Origin: Sipunculus nudus
Taxonomy: Eukaryota; Annelida; Sipuncula; Golfingiida; Sipunculidae
Assembly: GCA_026874595.1 (NCBI GenBank)
Contig: CM049313.1
Location: 68,194,659-68,258,658 of the forward strand
Direction: 5' to 3'
DNA: 64,000 bases
The position numbers and the translations under genes are program-made. The notes beneath the pieces are model-generated. The model ran no database searches, had not been told where the DNA came from, and saw only the letters and a program-made list of their open reading frames with translations. Of the stretch, positions 35,825 to 47,496 are shown in pieces (position 1 is the stretch's first letter; every line of letters starts with the position of its first letter).

Positions 35825-36279
35825 ACAAAACGCGTTCTATCTGTTCAACCTGATGCGTAAAAAATCCTGGTAATGTGCCATGTAGCTTTCTACAAGTGTC
35901 ACACATCAGCCTTCTGCACGTGATACGTACTTGGGTGGCAGGATTGTACTCTTTTTTTTATTATAACACTTGGAACAAAGTGCAGATTTGACCAGTGTGT
36001 CGGCCAATTGCTGAACTTGACCAATGTTGTTCAACGAAGTTCAACGGAAGATCTGATACCTGCCCGGTCGGTAGTTCAGGAGCTTGCCGACAGATGGAGC
36101 ACATTATTTCTCTGCCAACCTTTCTTGTCAGGATCATCCAGACATGTCTGAAAAAAAAGTATGCATGCAGACATGACAGCAGCCGTGCTTTCCAGTTGAT
36201 CATAGGATTCAGACAGATCTGAAAGAGTAACACTTGGTCGCTAGTATCAAATTCTTTATCAATTCCGGTCGCCACTTTC

Positions 36280-38760
36280 TGCAGAAGTAAAAATGTTGTA
36301 AATCATATAATAAGAATATAAATGTGGATCAGGATATGCATATATATCCTACCATTACCCTTGGATTCGTAACATATATGTAGTTGTAGATTATATAAAG
36401 AGAACTAGAAAATATCGTATCAACTGTCACAAAGGTGACACTTTCAAGAGCTTAAAATTGCTTACCAGTGAAATAATCCATATGTAGTTACTATCATTCC
36501 TGAATTTTTTTGGTAAGATTGAGAAATTACATTATGCATGCAAACATGAAGCCATTCTGTAACAACATTCGTTTTTCATTGCCATACCAAATTTTTATCA
36601 TACCCTGAGCAAATATATCATGACTTATGGAAGAAATTAGGGAAATATTATTAAAGGCCACAGATAGTACATCTGCTTATGTACGGCCGGCGTCTTCCTA
36701 TACACATACAAAATCTCTTGATCAATAGGTCTGTAATATTTTGTGTTATTAGCTGTAACTGTCAAATTTCTAGTCCCCTGGAGACGCCTAATTGAAAATA
36801 ATATGACTCCGTGTAGGTTCCAATAAAAGTCAACACATGACGTTTAACGCAAATTGCAGCTAATAGTGGTGCATAATTAAAAATAACAATATTTTTTATG
36901 AAAATAGGTGTTGATATCTGAAGCGGCATTTTATGCACTTTTTAAGAAAACAACACTGCGATCTGCATAGGGGCGTAGAGGGGGGGGGGGGGGCGCAGGG
37001 GGCAAATGTGTATCTCATGTCATAAAATTAACAGATCGGACGTCTGAAGACAGGGCGTAAGCAAGGGGGGGGGGCGCAGAGGGCCATGCCCCCTCCCCCT
37101 GGTCGTATCGAGTACTCCCCATACTTCCGGAGTTTTACTTAATCTTATAATGATTGCATTTAAATCACAATCATGAAAGTCCTGATACTTGTATCTGCAG
37201 ATTTGGGACTTCTACATTTCATTAGGTTTCATCCTGCAAATAGGATTTTCTTTTATTTATTCTTCTTGTACAACTGATATTTCATATTGGAATTAAAAAT
37301 GGGTATGTTATGATATATTTGAATATATCAATTAGCGTTGTCATATATTTTGGCCCCCTCCCCTCCCTCAATCCTGGCAACACCTCTGGATCTTCAGATA
37401 TTCCAGCCACGCCATTTTGAAATGTCACCACGCCACAGTATTAAAGTGTCCTACGTAACATCTACGTAACGTGTGTTGTTATAAAAGGCTGAAGTTTTGA
37501 CCTCTTCTCTACACCTTTGATAGTAAATACTAAAGGTTTTCCTCTGAGCTTGTCGTTCTGAAAAAAAAGAGCAAAAAAAGATTGCGTATCTCCTTATTCA
37601 CATTTCTGGCTAAGAAAGCGTCATATATACACCCTTTCTCGACAACAGAATTACGATAACATTTACCTGTCCAGGAACTGCCCGTTACTATGCGCGTTTC
37701 TGCTGTGTCGTCGTACTTTGTACCCCTCAGGAGATGACTTTTGACAAAACATACGTGTCCCAGCTCTTAACATGTTTACATTTTTCAGCTTGTATATAAT
37801 GTCTCTCTTGATATTACTGGACCTGAGAAAACTATCCGTGAATCAAGAGTGCTCTCGATCAGGTACCTTAGTACTGATCAGCGTTGAGCTCTACAGATGT
37901 TAGTATATGAAAGTGTGTGTCTGTGTAAGTATGTGTACGTGAGTGTGTGTGTGTGTTTGAAGGGAACGCCATCGTCAGAAACGTGATTTCCAGGGCCCGC
38001 CCAACCCTTAGGCCAGTTTGGGAAGACCTTACAGGGGCGGAGTACATATACTTACATGTAAGGAGCAACGGCGTGGTCAAATTTCCAAACAATTTTTTTT
38101 TTATTGGTTTTCGTAAGCATGAGTCACGAGATATAGATATATCTAAGCGAGAATATTTTATAAAATTGTGTGGAAAAAATGGAGAAACGCAAACTTGGGA
38201 GTCCTAATTTGGGCCTAAAATTTATTAGGCTGCCACACATTACTTAGCGTTGGCTTCCAGGCCGTATCTCGATGAAAACTTGTCGTATATCCTTTTATTC
38301 AGCCTATAAGGACTTTTATCTCTTTTATCTTTTTCAGAGACAAAGGCAAATACCAGAAACTCATACCCCGCTGGTGACATCCGCTTGCGGGCCCTGCAAA
38401 AACCCAGCACTGCTGGTTCGGCATACGTGACCCACGCGGGGTCCCGCACGTATGGAAAGGCACCTGGACATATGGAAAGGGTCTCTCCGCATGCGGGGAC
38501 CCGCGCGGGTCCCGCACGGACAAATACCCGCATGTATGAAAGGCCGTAATTTGCAAAATGCCTTCTTTAAAGTTATCAAGGTAATTTGTTCAAGAAATTA
38601 TTGTGAAGAAAAGCTTAACTATGGAAGGGTTCATTCTACATCAATTGTATGGACATTTAAGAAGAAAAACAATACGGACAAGGGACATAAAAATAATCTA
38701 GCGACGGCTCAGGTGGTATAATATTACTGAATCCATATCATATTTTATAAAAATACAAAA
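36280..38760. other. Intergenic stretch with G-runs and a GC palindrome
   Basis: AT-rich with poly-G runs near 36980 and 37065, a TG-rich simple repeat at 37910-37960, and the 18-bp palindrome GGGACCCGCGCGGGTCCC near 38490-38510. A related GCGGGGTCCCGCACG lies 5' of it at about 38435. ORFs over the palindrome region appear on several frames and are not credible genes. Confidence 0.5.
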
Positions 38761-38761
38761 C

Positions 38762-38800
38762 AAGGGACCCATGGGTCCTGGCGCTCAGCGGAATATGTCT
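38762..38800 (-). repeat. 3' end of a hairpin-family element (reverse orientation)
   Basis: GGGACCCATGGGTCC followed by GGCGCTCAGCG is the reverse complement of the family right end (CAGCTGAGCG...GACCCATGGGTC). The matching head may be the degenerate copy at 44700-44800, in which case the LINE and Helitron sit inside this element. Confidence 0.6.
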
Positions 38801-39129
38801 ACGACAAATTTTCAAATCATGGTATACAGAAAATTTAAGCGATTACATAAATAGGAATAAAGGGCGTCCGTCCGAGGGACCGACCGCAATGGTACATGTT
38901 AACGCAATATAACTTGAAAGCAAATTGACAAAGTCGCCATACATTCTTCATTGATGCACTATCTGAATTACTAGTATTGATAACCTTGATGCATATGCCA
39001 CCGAAGGGACCTTTCAAAACATATGTTAACGCAGTATAACTTTGGAGACTTTGGGACGTATTCGCCATACCAGGACCATTTATGCGCCATATATCAGGGT
39101 TTTTTTCAGTTCAAATATGAAGAGACCAT

Positions 39130-39330
39130 TGTTCAAGGTCACAAGGGGCACGGTATGCTAAAATGATTAAAGCACGCTCAACAACAGTCTGAGGTACATT
39201 CACAAAACTAACACCACATTAGCATAGCATTATACACCACATAAACACTTTTTGCGGCTGCAAAAACAAACCTATTCTAGTTATTGAAAAAGTTTCAACT
39301 TTTTAAATACCGAAGATAATATTTAATTTC
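39130..39330 (+). repeat. Direct-repeat copy 1 flanking the LINE
   Basis: 'GTCTGAGGTACATTCACAAA' and 'TTTTTGCGGCTGCAA' with surrounding sequence recur in the same order at 43735-43905. The copies flank the LINE/Helitron compound insertion and are probably tandem units of the host repeat. Confidence 0.75.
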
Positions 39331-39599
39331 ACATAGAACAGAACAAGTGTTTTATTAAAAAACCTCGGGCCTAAAGTTCGTACAAGAATAATACATCAAT
39401 AGTACTCAAAAATATGAAGGAACGTCAAATTATTAAAGTAGGTAAAGTAAAAAAATTAAGGATTTGAAAACATTTAAATAACAAGCTTCTTAAATATATC
39501 TTATAAAATAGTGAGCATATATATATATATATGAATTTCTATTAAACATTACATGATTATTATGATGTGGCAGCATACACCAAAACATTGACCTTTTCT

Positions 39600-39993
39600 T
39601 GAAAGCTTGAAAAATGTTAGCTGCGAACAGAACTATCTGAAACATTTCATTCATATTTTTCAACCCAATTTTCTAAAATTATATTCATGGTATATTATTG
39701 GCAACTATTTATTACGCAAATCGGTGAACATAAGACATTCTAGCAAAAAATGTGCTTCATCTTTCAATAAAAGTGAAACCTTGCTTCATAAAATAATCAC
39801 AGATGCTCTTTTCTCTGTTGATACCCAATTGACGGCCAACTTCTATAGCTAATTTATGACTAGAACATCTAAATCTGGCCAATGTTTGTAAAACATATGA
39901 AATATTTCTCAAGTGTAAGCATAGATTTGAAAACTCCATAAGCATATACTTAACTACTAATTTTTATATCATTAAGCCATTCTTGTTCTGCCA
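39600..39993 (-). pseudogene. LINE, C-terminal part (downstream of the Helitron)
   Basis: On the minus strand this continues the LINE reading frame directly after the Helitron (AEQEWLNDIKISS), then shows the conserved C-terminal pattern 'LQTLARFRCSSHKLAIEVGR', 'GINREKSIC' and, after a frameshift, 'DEAHFLLECPMFTDLR'. This H...C motif block is typical of the 3' domain of several APE-type LINE clades. Stops and frameshifts show it is dead. Confidence 0.75.
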
Positions 39994-41068
39994 TCTATAT
40001 ATTAATAGCGTAAGGCGATTTTTGTAATTTTCCGTATCTTCTCTGATACCACCGTACGGATTGCCGTGATTTTCGACATACACATGCTCCGGGTTTGTCC
40101 GAAGAGATTCCACCCACTTTTATTTGCAATATTTGCGTATTACTTGCATAATTAACAATTTTAATATTTGCTCCCCCGCGGGCGCCTCTTTTCTTTGTGT
40201 CTTCGGGCCCGGTAATACAATGGCCATAGAGTGTGTGATGGCGGGACAGAGTTTCACTCCGGGGGCCCTATGTGGGGTTTTCGTACAATTTGCGGTTACC
40301 GGCCCGAAATAATCCCCACCGGCAATCCCTTCTCAAAAGGGGGATCATTGGAAGAATTGTTTTGCAGGCCTTCCTGCGACCGGGGGGTCGCACGAGGACT
40401 CCTACCTGCGACCAACCTGACCTGATATGCTTGAGTGCACATCAACCGGGTCGCGGAATCCGTGATGGTTAAACAGCGCACACGCGGTCGCACGAAGTCC
40501 AGGGGCTAGCATGCGATTGAGATGCTTGACAAATATTTACAAACATATGCATATGTAGACCTACTATGTAACAGATGAAAAGAAAATGTTAACCAAATTC
40601 ACGTCGTGGTTGGTACAGTGTGATGTGTACACGTGTGGATTTGTAAAAGTTGTAAACATAATATTGACTTAAAATATTTTGAATATCGAGATTTTTTCTC
40701 ATTACTACATTTACGAATGTATAATTCCTGAAAAAAATGTAGATTTAATACGGTTATACTGGTATTTGTCTCTTTTATATCCATATGACATCTCATTCAA
40801 TAATGTTTATGTAATACTCCTTATTTTTAAAGATGTTAGGCACTGACTTTGGGCGAAGATGTGTGACTGTACGCTGTTCCGAAATATGTTCCGAACGCTG
40901 TTCCAAAAGATTTTTATCCACAACACCATACATATAATGGATATATATTTTAAAAGCGTAACGCGATTTTGTGATTTTCCGTATCTCTGGATTTCCGGTG
41001 GATTTCCGATACCACCGTATGGATTGTTGTGTTCACCCCAAACCGTGCGTAGCACGGGTAATTGCTAG
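39994..41068 (+). mobile_element. Non-autonomous Helitron inserted in the LINE
   Basis: The 5' end is TCTATATATTAATAGCG and the 3' end is a hairpin (CCGTGC-GTA-GCACGG) followed about 9 nt later by CTAG. It lies between A (39993) and T (41069) with no target duplication, the classic Helitron signature. Removing exactly 1,075 bp restores the LINE frame (IKQRLKD joined to MAEQEW). The region near 40940-41000 repeats the 5' terminal block (AAAAGCGTAACGCGATTTTG, TTTTCCGTATCTC, GATACCACCGTATGGATTG), so a second element end or a tandem start is present. No Rep/helicase is encoded. Confidence 0.8.
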
Positions 41069-43430
41069 TATCTTTTAATCGTTGTTTAATACATTTGAGA
41101 AAACTATCAGAATCTCCAACATGTTGTGCCATCCACACATAACCAAATCCAGTGTGAAATAACAAGGATCTCATATGGGTAGCCCATGTTGTTTTCTCTT
41201 ATAATCTAGCTTTACTAACATATTATAAATGTTTTATAAATAAAGGAAGACGCCCACAATCCCCTAATACTGCTGCATTTACAGTGCTACTATTTACTTT
41301 TAAAATATATTTACATAATTTATATTGAAAACTTTTTATCAATTCAACCCTGCTAAAGCCTCAAAGCTCACTTCCATATAATTAGTACAAATATGATATC
41401 GACAGCTTAAAAAGGTGATTGACATTTAGATGCTGGTATTTATAAATAAATTTTTTAATCATACATACTATTTTATTTGCTTGTATTGCTTGTTGCTTTT
41501 GTGTTTTTGTCCAAGCAAGTTTATTAGTAAAGGTGATTCCGAGGTATTTGTAGTAAGATACAACATCTAGTTTCTTACCTTCAAAAAGCCATTTTTTAGA
41601 TTTTAATCAAATACCTCCACGACGACTAACCATAACTTAAGTTTTATTGAAATTTACTTTCATACCATAATTGCTGCAAAAATTTGCAATATGATCTATT
41701 TGTCTCTGAAGTCTTCCCGGTGTATCGAAACATTTACTATATCATCTGCAAACATTAGAGTAAATAAATTTGGAATGTGTTCATTAATATTAATTCCCTG
41801 ACGACCAGAACTATTCAGTGTCAAATAAAACTCATTTATAAATATAGAAAATAATAACGGAGTAACATACATCCCTGTCTCGTCCCTTAAGTGCAAGAAA
41901 AATACCCTGTTGTTCCATTATCTGTAAGAAAACATGATTGCATTTTGGAGTACATTGACCTTATGACTTTTAAAATTCTTCCATCAATACCCTGTTTTAA
42001 TAATACATACCATAAAATATCATGTTGGACACTATCGAAAGCCTAAGAAAAATCGATACAAATGCAACAGAATATCCTCCTTCTTTTACTTAAATATTTT
42101 TGTATTAACCCCTGCAAAACAAAAACATTATCAATTGTACAATAACCCTTTCTATACCCTTCCTGTGCCTCTGCCAATATATTTAATTCATCCACATAAA
42201 CGAACAATCTATTATTCATGGTATTTTTGTGAATAATTTACCAAATACATTTGACAAAGTTTTTCCCTGGTAGTTAGCCGGATCATTTATCTGTCCGCTT
42301 TTTTACAGGGGATATATAATTCCATTGCTCCAATCATCTGGGGGAAAAACCCGTGTTTTTAGTATATTATTGTACAATATTTCTAACAGTGAAAGCAAAA
42401 ATTTGATAAAAGATTTTAAAACATCAAGTGTCAAACCATCTGGACCTGGTGCTTTACCTGTCGTCATCTGCTTAATTGCATATTCCATCTCATGTGTAGA
42501 GATATCATTATTAAGATTACCACACTGCTTATTTTCATCAAAGTTTTCTGCTATGTATGCATTCGCCATATTGTTTCTGTCTCCTTCAATTTTATTTCTA
42601 CTACCATTTAGCAAATCTTTAAATACTTATACCAACAATCTGCATCAATACAAGTTGATATTCTTGGTTTTTTAAAGTTCTTTAGATGTCTCAATAATTC
42701 ATTAATTTTTTTTGTGTTCAAAACTCTTGATAAGGAATTATTTTCATGTTTTTTTTTTTCTTCTTTCTTTTCAGCACATATATTCTTAAACTTTTGTCTT
42801 AACATTTTATAAGCCTTCAAGTCATCCAAGCTATGTGAAACTCTGTAACTATTCAGTGCCTCAAATTTATTAACCTTTGCTGTAGTACAATCCTCATCCC
42901 ACCATTTAGGCTGACATAAACTTTTAACATCTGTATTTCCATTCACTTTCCTTGAAACTCTTTTCACTATATTTGTTAACAGGTTCACAGCTTCATTAAT
43001 ATCATATTGAACCCATTGTTGGAACGCTTACTTGTAAATGTAACAATCGTGATGGTTAACAATACTTCTTATTTCCATAACATCTTGAGTTTTCAATTTA
43101 TATTTAACACGTGGAATAGTACACATAGTATTTTCTCTAGCTTCATTGATAATGTTACTGGATTTTATATCTAATACACAAAGCAATGGAAAATGATCTG
43201 AAATATCTACAGCAGAAATTTTAAATGATTTTATTATCCTAAAAATATCAGAGCTTGTCACAACATGATCAACCATCTATTCCTCTTTGTGCTGAACCGC
43301 AGTCCAGAATTCTCCAATGACCAAGTTATTTGCACATGCAAGACCCAAAAAAACTTTTAAATGTTTCTAATGGCACGGTCAATAGTATATTAGTAAGTAA
43401 TGTTGTCATATTTCGTGTTTGACATAAACT
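41069..43430 (-). pseudogene. APE-type LINE (endonuclease-RT), decayed
   Basis: On the minus strand, in order: the end of an APE endonuclease (DHVVTSSDIF, then DISDHFPL with the SDH signature, about 43270-43170); a linker with PKWWDEDC; the RT fingers motif GKAPGPDGL (about 42440); 'CICIDF' plus 'AFDSVQHDILW' (palm motif A, about 42070-42010); a frameshifted GTRQGC-like stretch; TPLLFSIFINE; and the catalytic FADD box (FADDIV, about 41735). Thumb and connection sequence reaches IKQRLKD at the Helitron junction. Several frameshifts and stops interrupt it. The 5' end (N-terminal endonuclease, any ORF1) is missing, as in a 5'-truncated copy. The clade is not settled from motifs alone. Confidence 0.85.
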
Positions 43431-43499
43431 GATCCGCATAAACTTTTATTTATAATAAAGAATTATCAATATATAATAGTATTAATAAACATGTTTAAT

Positions 43500-43534
43500 A
43501 TATATATATGTATATATATATATATAATATATAC

Positions 43535-43566
<32 letters not shown>
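43500..43566. repeat. AT-rich palindromic microsatellite
   Basis: Mixed ATATATGT/ACATATAT runs forming a self-complementary tract. Confidence 0.85.
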
Positions 43567-43567
<1 letters not shown>

Positions 43568-43589
43568 GATTAATTCCTATAAATTAAAT

Positions 43590-43690
43590 ACGATCAAAAT
43601 ATCGCGATACGTATCGTAATACGCTACCAAATATCACAATATATTGCGATACGCGTATACGAACTTTGTAGGTGATACCAAGCCCTACAT
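43590..43690 (-). repeat. Inverted copy of the 18885-18990 repeat
   Basis: 'CGTAATACGCTACCAAATAT', 'CAATATATTGCGATACG' and 'GGTGATACCAAGCCCTA' are the reverse complement of the copy downstream of gene A. Confidence 0.7.
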
Positions 43691-43734
43691 ATGATAGTGC
43701 TAGGTTAAGTTTGAATATGGATTGATCATTTTGC

Positions 43735-43905
43735 AAGGTTACAAGTGGCAGTTTGCTAAATGATGTTAGAGCATTTTCGACAGCAGTCTGAGGTACATTC
43801 ACAAAGCTTGCACCATCAATGCACCACATACAGATTTTTGCGGCTGCAAGAACAAACCCATTATAGTTATGGAAGATTTTTCAACTTTAATCAAATACTG
43901 AAGTT
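43735..43905 (+). repeat. Direct-repeat copy 2 flanking the LINE
   Basis: Homologous and in the same orientation as 39130-39330 (shared 'GTCTGAGGTACATTCACAAA', 'TTTTTGCGGCTGCAA'). Confidence 0.75.
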
Positions 43906-44690
43906 TAAGTTAATATTGAGTATCACACATTTTAAAAAAGAACGCAAAAAAATTTTGAACTCGTCTTCACTGGGGTTGGGGTACCTCTGTCGTGCCAGAC
44001 CTATATCATGAAGTTCCACACTTTCAAAACAATCCTTCACTTCTTGTTTATGCATACTGTCAATAGAGCGGAATGGGAGGGGGGGGGGGGGGGGGTTGGC
44101 TCATCTTACCAAGGGAGCTGCCTAGAGTCAAGCGTAGCTAATATGTTTAATTAAATAGAAAGTGTTTGGTCAATTGGTTTCAAATTTCTTATTATAAAGC
44201 TCAAATCCTTAAGTGTACGTGATATTAAAATTAAACCAACAGTGATTACAGGGGAATATGTACCATGGCCAAATTTTGGCAAAATATAAGGTCATGATTT
44301 AACATCTACGCTTATAACTTCTGAAAGTTTTAAAATAAAAAAAGATCAAAATCTTATTGTTATGTGCTTGAAAAAAGCGCACTAGCTTCAGCAGTACAAT
44401 GTTTTGAGTTAATATATTTCTTGCTGAATCGACAAGGTACATTATGTTCTGGTACATAAAAAAAAACGCAATATTGACCAAAAGTCTGTCATGTACATAA
44501 GGAATATATATATAGCGGCCTATTTATTAAAAAAATATTTTAAAATATCGATGGTTATGATATCAGGCAGTCTTGAAGTGTATCAATAGATTTTCAATGG
44601 AAAACGGAGGTTTTTAAAAGTCGCAGTTGCCCAGACTCGGTGCAGATATGAAAACTTAATATATTTAACAGTATGTCGGGTTGAAAACGA
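43906..44690. other. No gene recognised
   Basis: AT-rich, with a poly-G run at about 44080-44095. No exon or known element. Confidence 0.4.
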
Positions 44691-44694
44691 GCCA

Positions 44695-44805
44695 GTCTAA
44701 CGGACAAACAGACATGCGAACGGCCCGACGGAAGGACAGACAGCGTACGGACAAAAGACCATCGCAATAGCTCATTAAAAGTTTAGTCAGCTCAGCTAAT
44801 ATGTT
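44695..44805 (-). repeat. Degenerate hairpin-family head (reverse orientation)
   Basis: 'CGGACAAACAGACATGCGAAC...GGAAGGACAGACAG' is a reversed GTCC-rich head. It is followed by 'AATAGCTCATTAAAAGTTTA' and GTCAGCTCAGC, a diverged reverse complement of the family hairpin. Confidence 0.5.
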
Positions 44806-46144
44806 ATTTCTTTGTTTTACCACCCAGCGAGAACCTATGCCTCTGAGAACGGTCGATCGTAAACAACGACGACAGTTGCATCTGTATTAGGTCGGAATAA
44901 GTTATTTTAATCTTGTTTTCATCTGTCATTGACCAAAACCAAACTGAGTGAACTGCCATGCACAATCATTCGTCAAGTCATATTTTATTTTTTTATAAAT
45001 ATTGTACACAGGCACACATAGAATCAGACGGACGGACCAACTGGCAAACAGAATTACAAATAATAACCTTTGCCCACTTTAGCTCGATTACGTAATGTAC
45101 AGTGATGATAATGCATAGGCATTGTTTGCTTAGCAAAATGTGTAACTGAAAGGTATTTGAGGATAGTACGACGAAACCAAAAACTAATGACTGAATTTTC
45201 TCAAAATTAAAAAAAGTTCTTTTGTCCCCTGAAAAGTGAGGGGGACAACAGGGACTTTGTCTCCATCCATAATATGTGAAGGATGACACCCCCCCCCAAC
45301 TGAAACAAAGCCAATTATAAAAACGCAATATAAAGACCAGTAGTGACACGTGAATTGCGGCGATCCTCAGCCTAATTGCGTACAGAAGCTTGTATGGGCG
45401 TTTAAGGGTGGGGTCGCACAATTTGCACGCGGATCGGGACAATTGAGGTAGGTGTCCACTCCAACGAAGTTGACAGTGTTTAGAATATCAGCTTATAATG
45501 TTGAAGACCCTTTGTAATTTTAATGAAATGATATGTCAGTAAGGCCCAAAAGGCCAAAATACCATGTTAGAGTCCAATATCAAAATAAATATAAATTGGC
45601 AGATATTGGCAGGGGCTGATAGCGGGCTTCAGAAATAAATTGGGGGGGGGGGGGTATGGCAACACCATAGTCCAGGTGAAGAAATGCACCGGAAATGTGA
45701 GTACAACTTTTTAACAATCGCCTTCAGACGTGAAAAAAAAATAAAAGGTGAGACTTTTTAGGGGCGCTTTGTCGGTATTCAGCGCGATTTTTGTTTCTAG
45801 TTTTCGTATTTTTGGGACAAAAATGAAGTGTGGAGAGCGCCTCTGTAAACAAACCGCCCCTAATCGGTATCGGAATTCCAAATAGTTTGCACCTGCCTTG
45901 GCGGACTCCGAGTCCAAAACTAAATGTGCCCCCTGGTTCTGCGGCCTAAGGTTATAAGGGCCACATTCACAGAACATTGCCGTCTAAATCAGAATGGTTT
46001 TCAATAGGGGAGGCGGATTTAGAGAGGGCGCATACGGCACACCAACTCTTAAAAGACCTAAATATAGTCTGGGAAATAATAAAAAGTGCGCTTAAAACCG
46101 ACAGGGAGAGCCGGATTTTGTGTCTCGCGTTTTTTCGATACGCC

Positions 46145-46930
46145 CGTCTGTGATGGACGTATTATGTTATACCCACCTTCCGTCCGTCTGTCCGTCCGTT
46201 CGTCCGTTAACTTTAAGTGCCTTGATAACTCACCGGGGCTTTGATGGATTTTCACGAAAACTCACTATAACTACTAGCCATTAGTTAATCTCGCCCGAGT
46301 TCAATTTTGGGTAAAATCCACACATATTTAATAATGTCATAGTGTAAGATTATATAAAAAATATTATTACAAAAATATCTAGCCTAATTTTTCATTCCTG
46401 CAAAATCCACGCATATAAATTGAGGTCAAAGGTCACCGCACTTTAAAGGCACCGTGGTGACTTACCAAAAATCCTGTGGATTTTCATGAAACTCACACAT
46501 ATTTAGCAATAGAATTTCTCACCTCAAATAAATTCTTAGCAACATTCAGGCATATTTAATGAGGTCACCAGGCTGCTTTGTACAGGCCAGTTCGTGATGT
46601 TGCCGCGTCAAAGTATAAGGAATATAATCGATTTTGATAAAACTCAATAGAAATATAAATCTATATAATATTTCACCTAAGTTCGATTTCCAGCAAAATT
46701 CAAGCATCATATTGAGGTCACAGGTCACCACACCTTGGTGGCGTCACCCTGACTAAACAAAATTCTGATGGATTTTCATATAACTCAAGTTGAGTATTAA
46801 CCATTACAGTTATTCACCTGAATTACATTCACAGCAAATGCATGCATATTTAATGAGGTCAGAGGTCACAAAATATGCAGGGCAGCGGCTGTTGGCGACT
46901 ATTTGGATATAAAATTTGCGAGAAAATACG
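46145..46930 (+). repeat. ACGTATTATG-family element with 'AATGAGGTCA' units
   Basis: Head GGACGTATTATGTTATACCC plus CCGTCCGTCTGTCCGTCCG, then 'TTGATAACTCACCGGGGCTT', then four to five units of about 120-150 bp with 'TTTAATGAGGTCA...GGTCAC' and 'GATGGATTTTCAT...AACTCA'. A second copy lies at 49975-51210. Confidence 0.75.
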
Positions 46931-47277
46931 CGAATTAGTAAGTTGTCATTTTAAATCACACTGAATTAATATTCATATGTCACACGAACTCCCGGCGAAA
47001 TTTTGGCAAAAAAATTCGCTTGGAGTTCGCGTGCATATCGCGATTTTTTTCATTTAAGTATACCCAACAATTAATAGTGGTAAATACCACTGGGACCACC
47101 AGCTACTTTCCTCTTGTCAGCTTGTATTTACCATATAACCCAGAGGTAATGAATGCAGCTTATGTGACATACATATACAATCATGATTTAAAATGTGTAT
47201 GAAGTCGGCCAATGGAATGAATACCTGAATGATTTTTTGTAACATTTGCAGGTTATCTAAATGCTTTTATTCTTGGC

Positions 47278-47307
47278 TATCTCCCTCTCTCTTTCTCTCT
47301 CTATGAG

Positions 47308-47344
<37 letters not shown>

Positions 47345-47422
47345 TTGTGTGTACATATTTAAAGACAGAGAGAGAGAGAGAGAGAAAGAGACAGAGACAG
47401 AGAGAGACTGCTTTGAAATTCC

Positions 47423-47492
<70 letters not shown>
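47278..47492. repeat. Compound microsatellite (CT)n-(GT)n-(GA)n-(AT)n
   Basis: CT-rich 47283-47302, GT 47318-47344, GA 47368-47406, AT 47423-47492. Several spurious ORFs ([18 protein letters not shown]) arise here. Confidence 0.95.

Positions 47493-47496
<4 letters not shown>

Larger units (their letters stand above)
33690..36275 (-). pseudogene. TRIM/RBCC-type protein pseudogene (RING, B-box, coiled coil, propeller)
   Basis: Read on the minus strand, homology runs from a RING finger (about 36230-36060) through a B-box (about 35910-35740), a coiled coil (about 35740-35290), a linker, and an NHL-like propeller portion (34460-33700). TRIM proteins of this layout are RING E3 ubiquitin ligases, much expanded in molluscs. 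Decay is clear. The first RING Cys is replaced (FQIC where CxxC is expected); the frame shifts in a T-run right after CLHAYF, so the middle zinc ligands are lost; further shifts occur before FCRKC, between the coiled coil and SNWYHEK, after EFIKR, and after SPVN in the propeller. A 688-bp insertion splits the linker. The frame ends in AT-repeat sequence, so the propeller is truncated. I saw no clear introns in the matched part. Confidence 0.85.

Noticed and set aside
38240-38579. Three overlapping ORFs of 72-97 residues on the minus strand
   Set aside because: Open in all three frames because the region is GC-rich and palindromic; no conserved motif.
44993-45442. 149-residue minus-strand ORF (CKLCDPTL...RPYKLLYA)
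   Set aside because: It has a diverged counterpart at 49062-49298 in the tandem duplication, with an early break and many non-conservative changes; no motif and no splice context.
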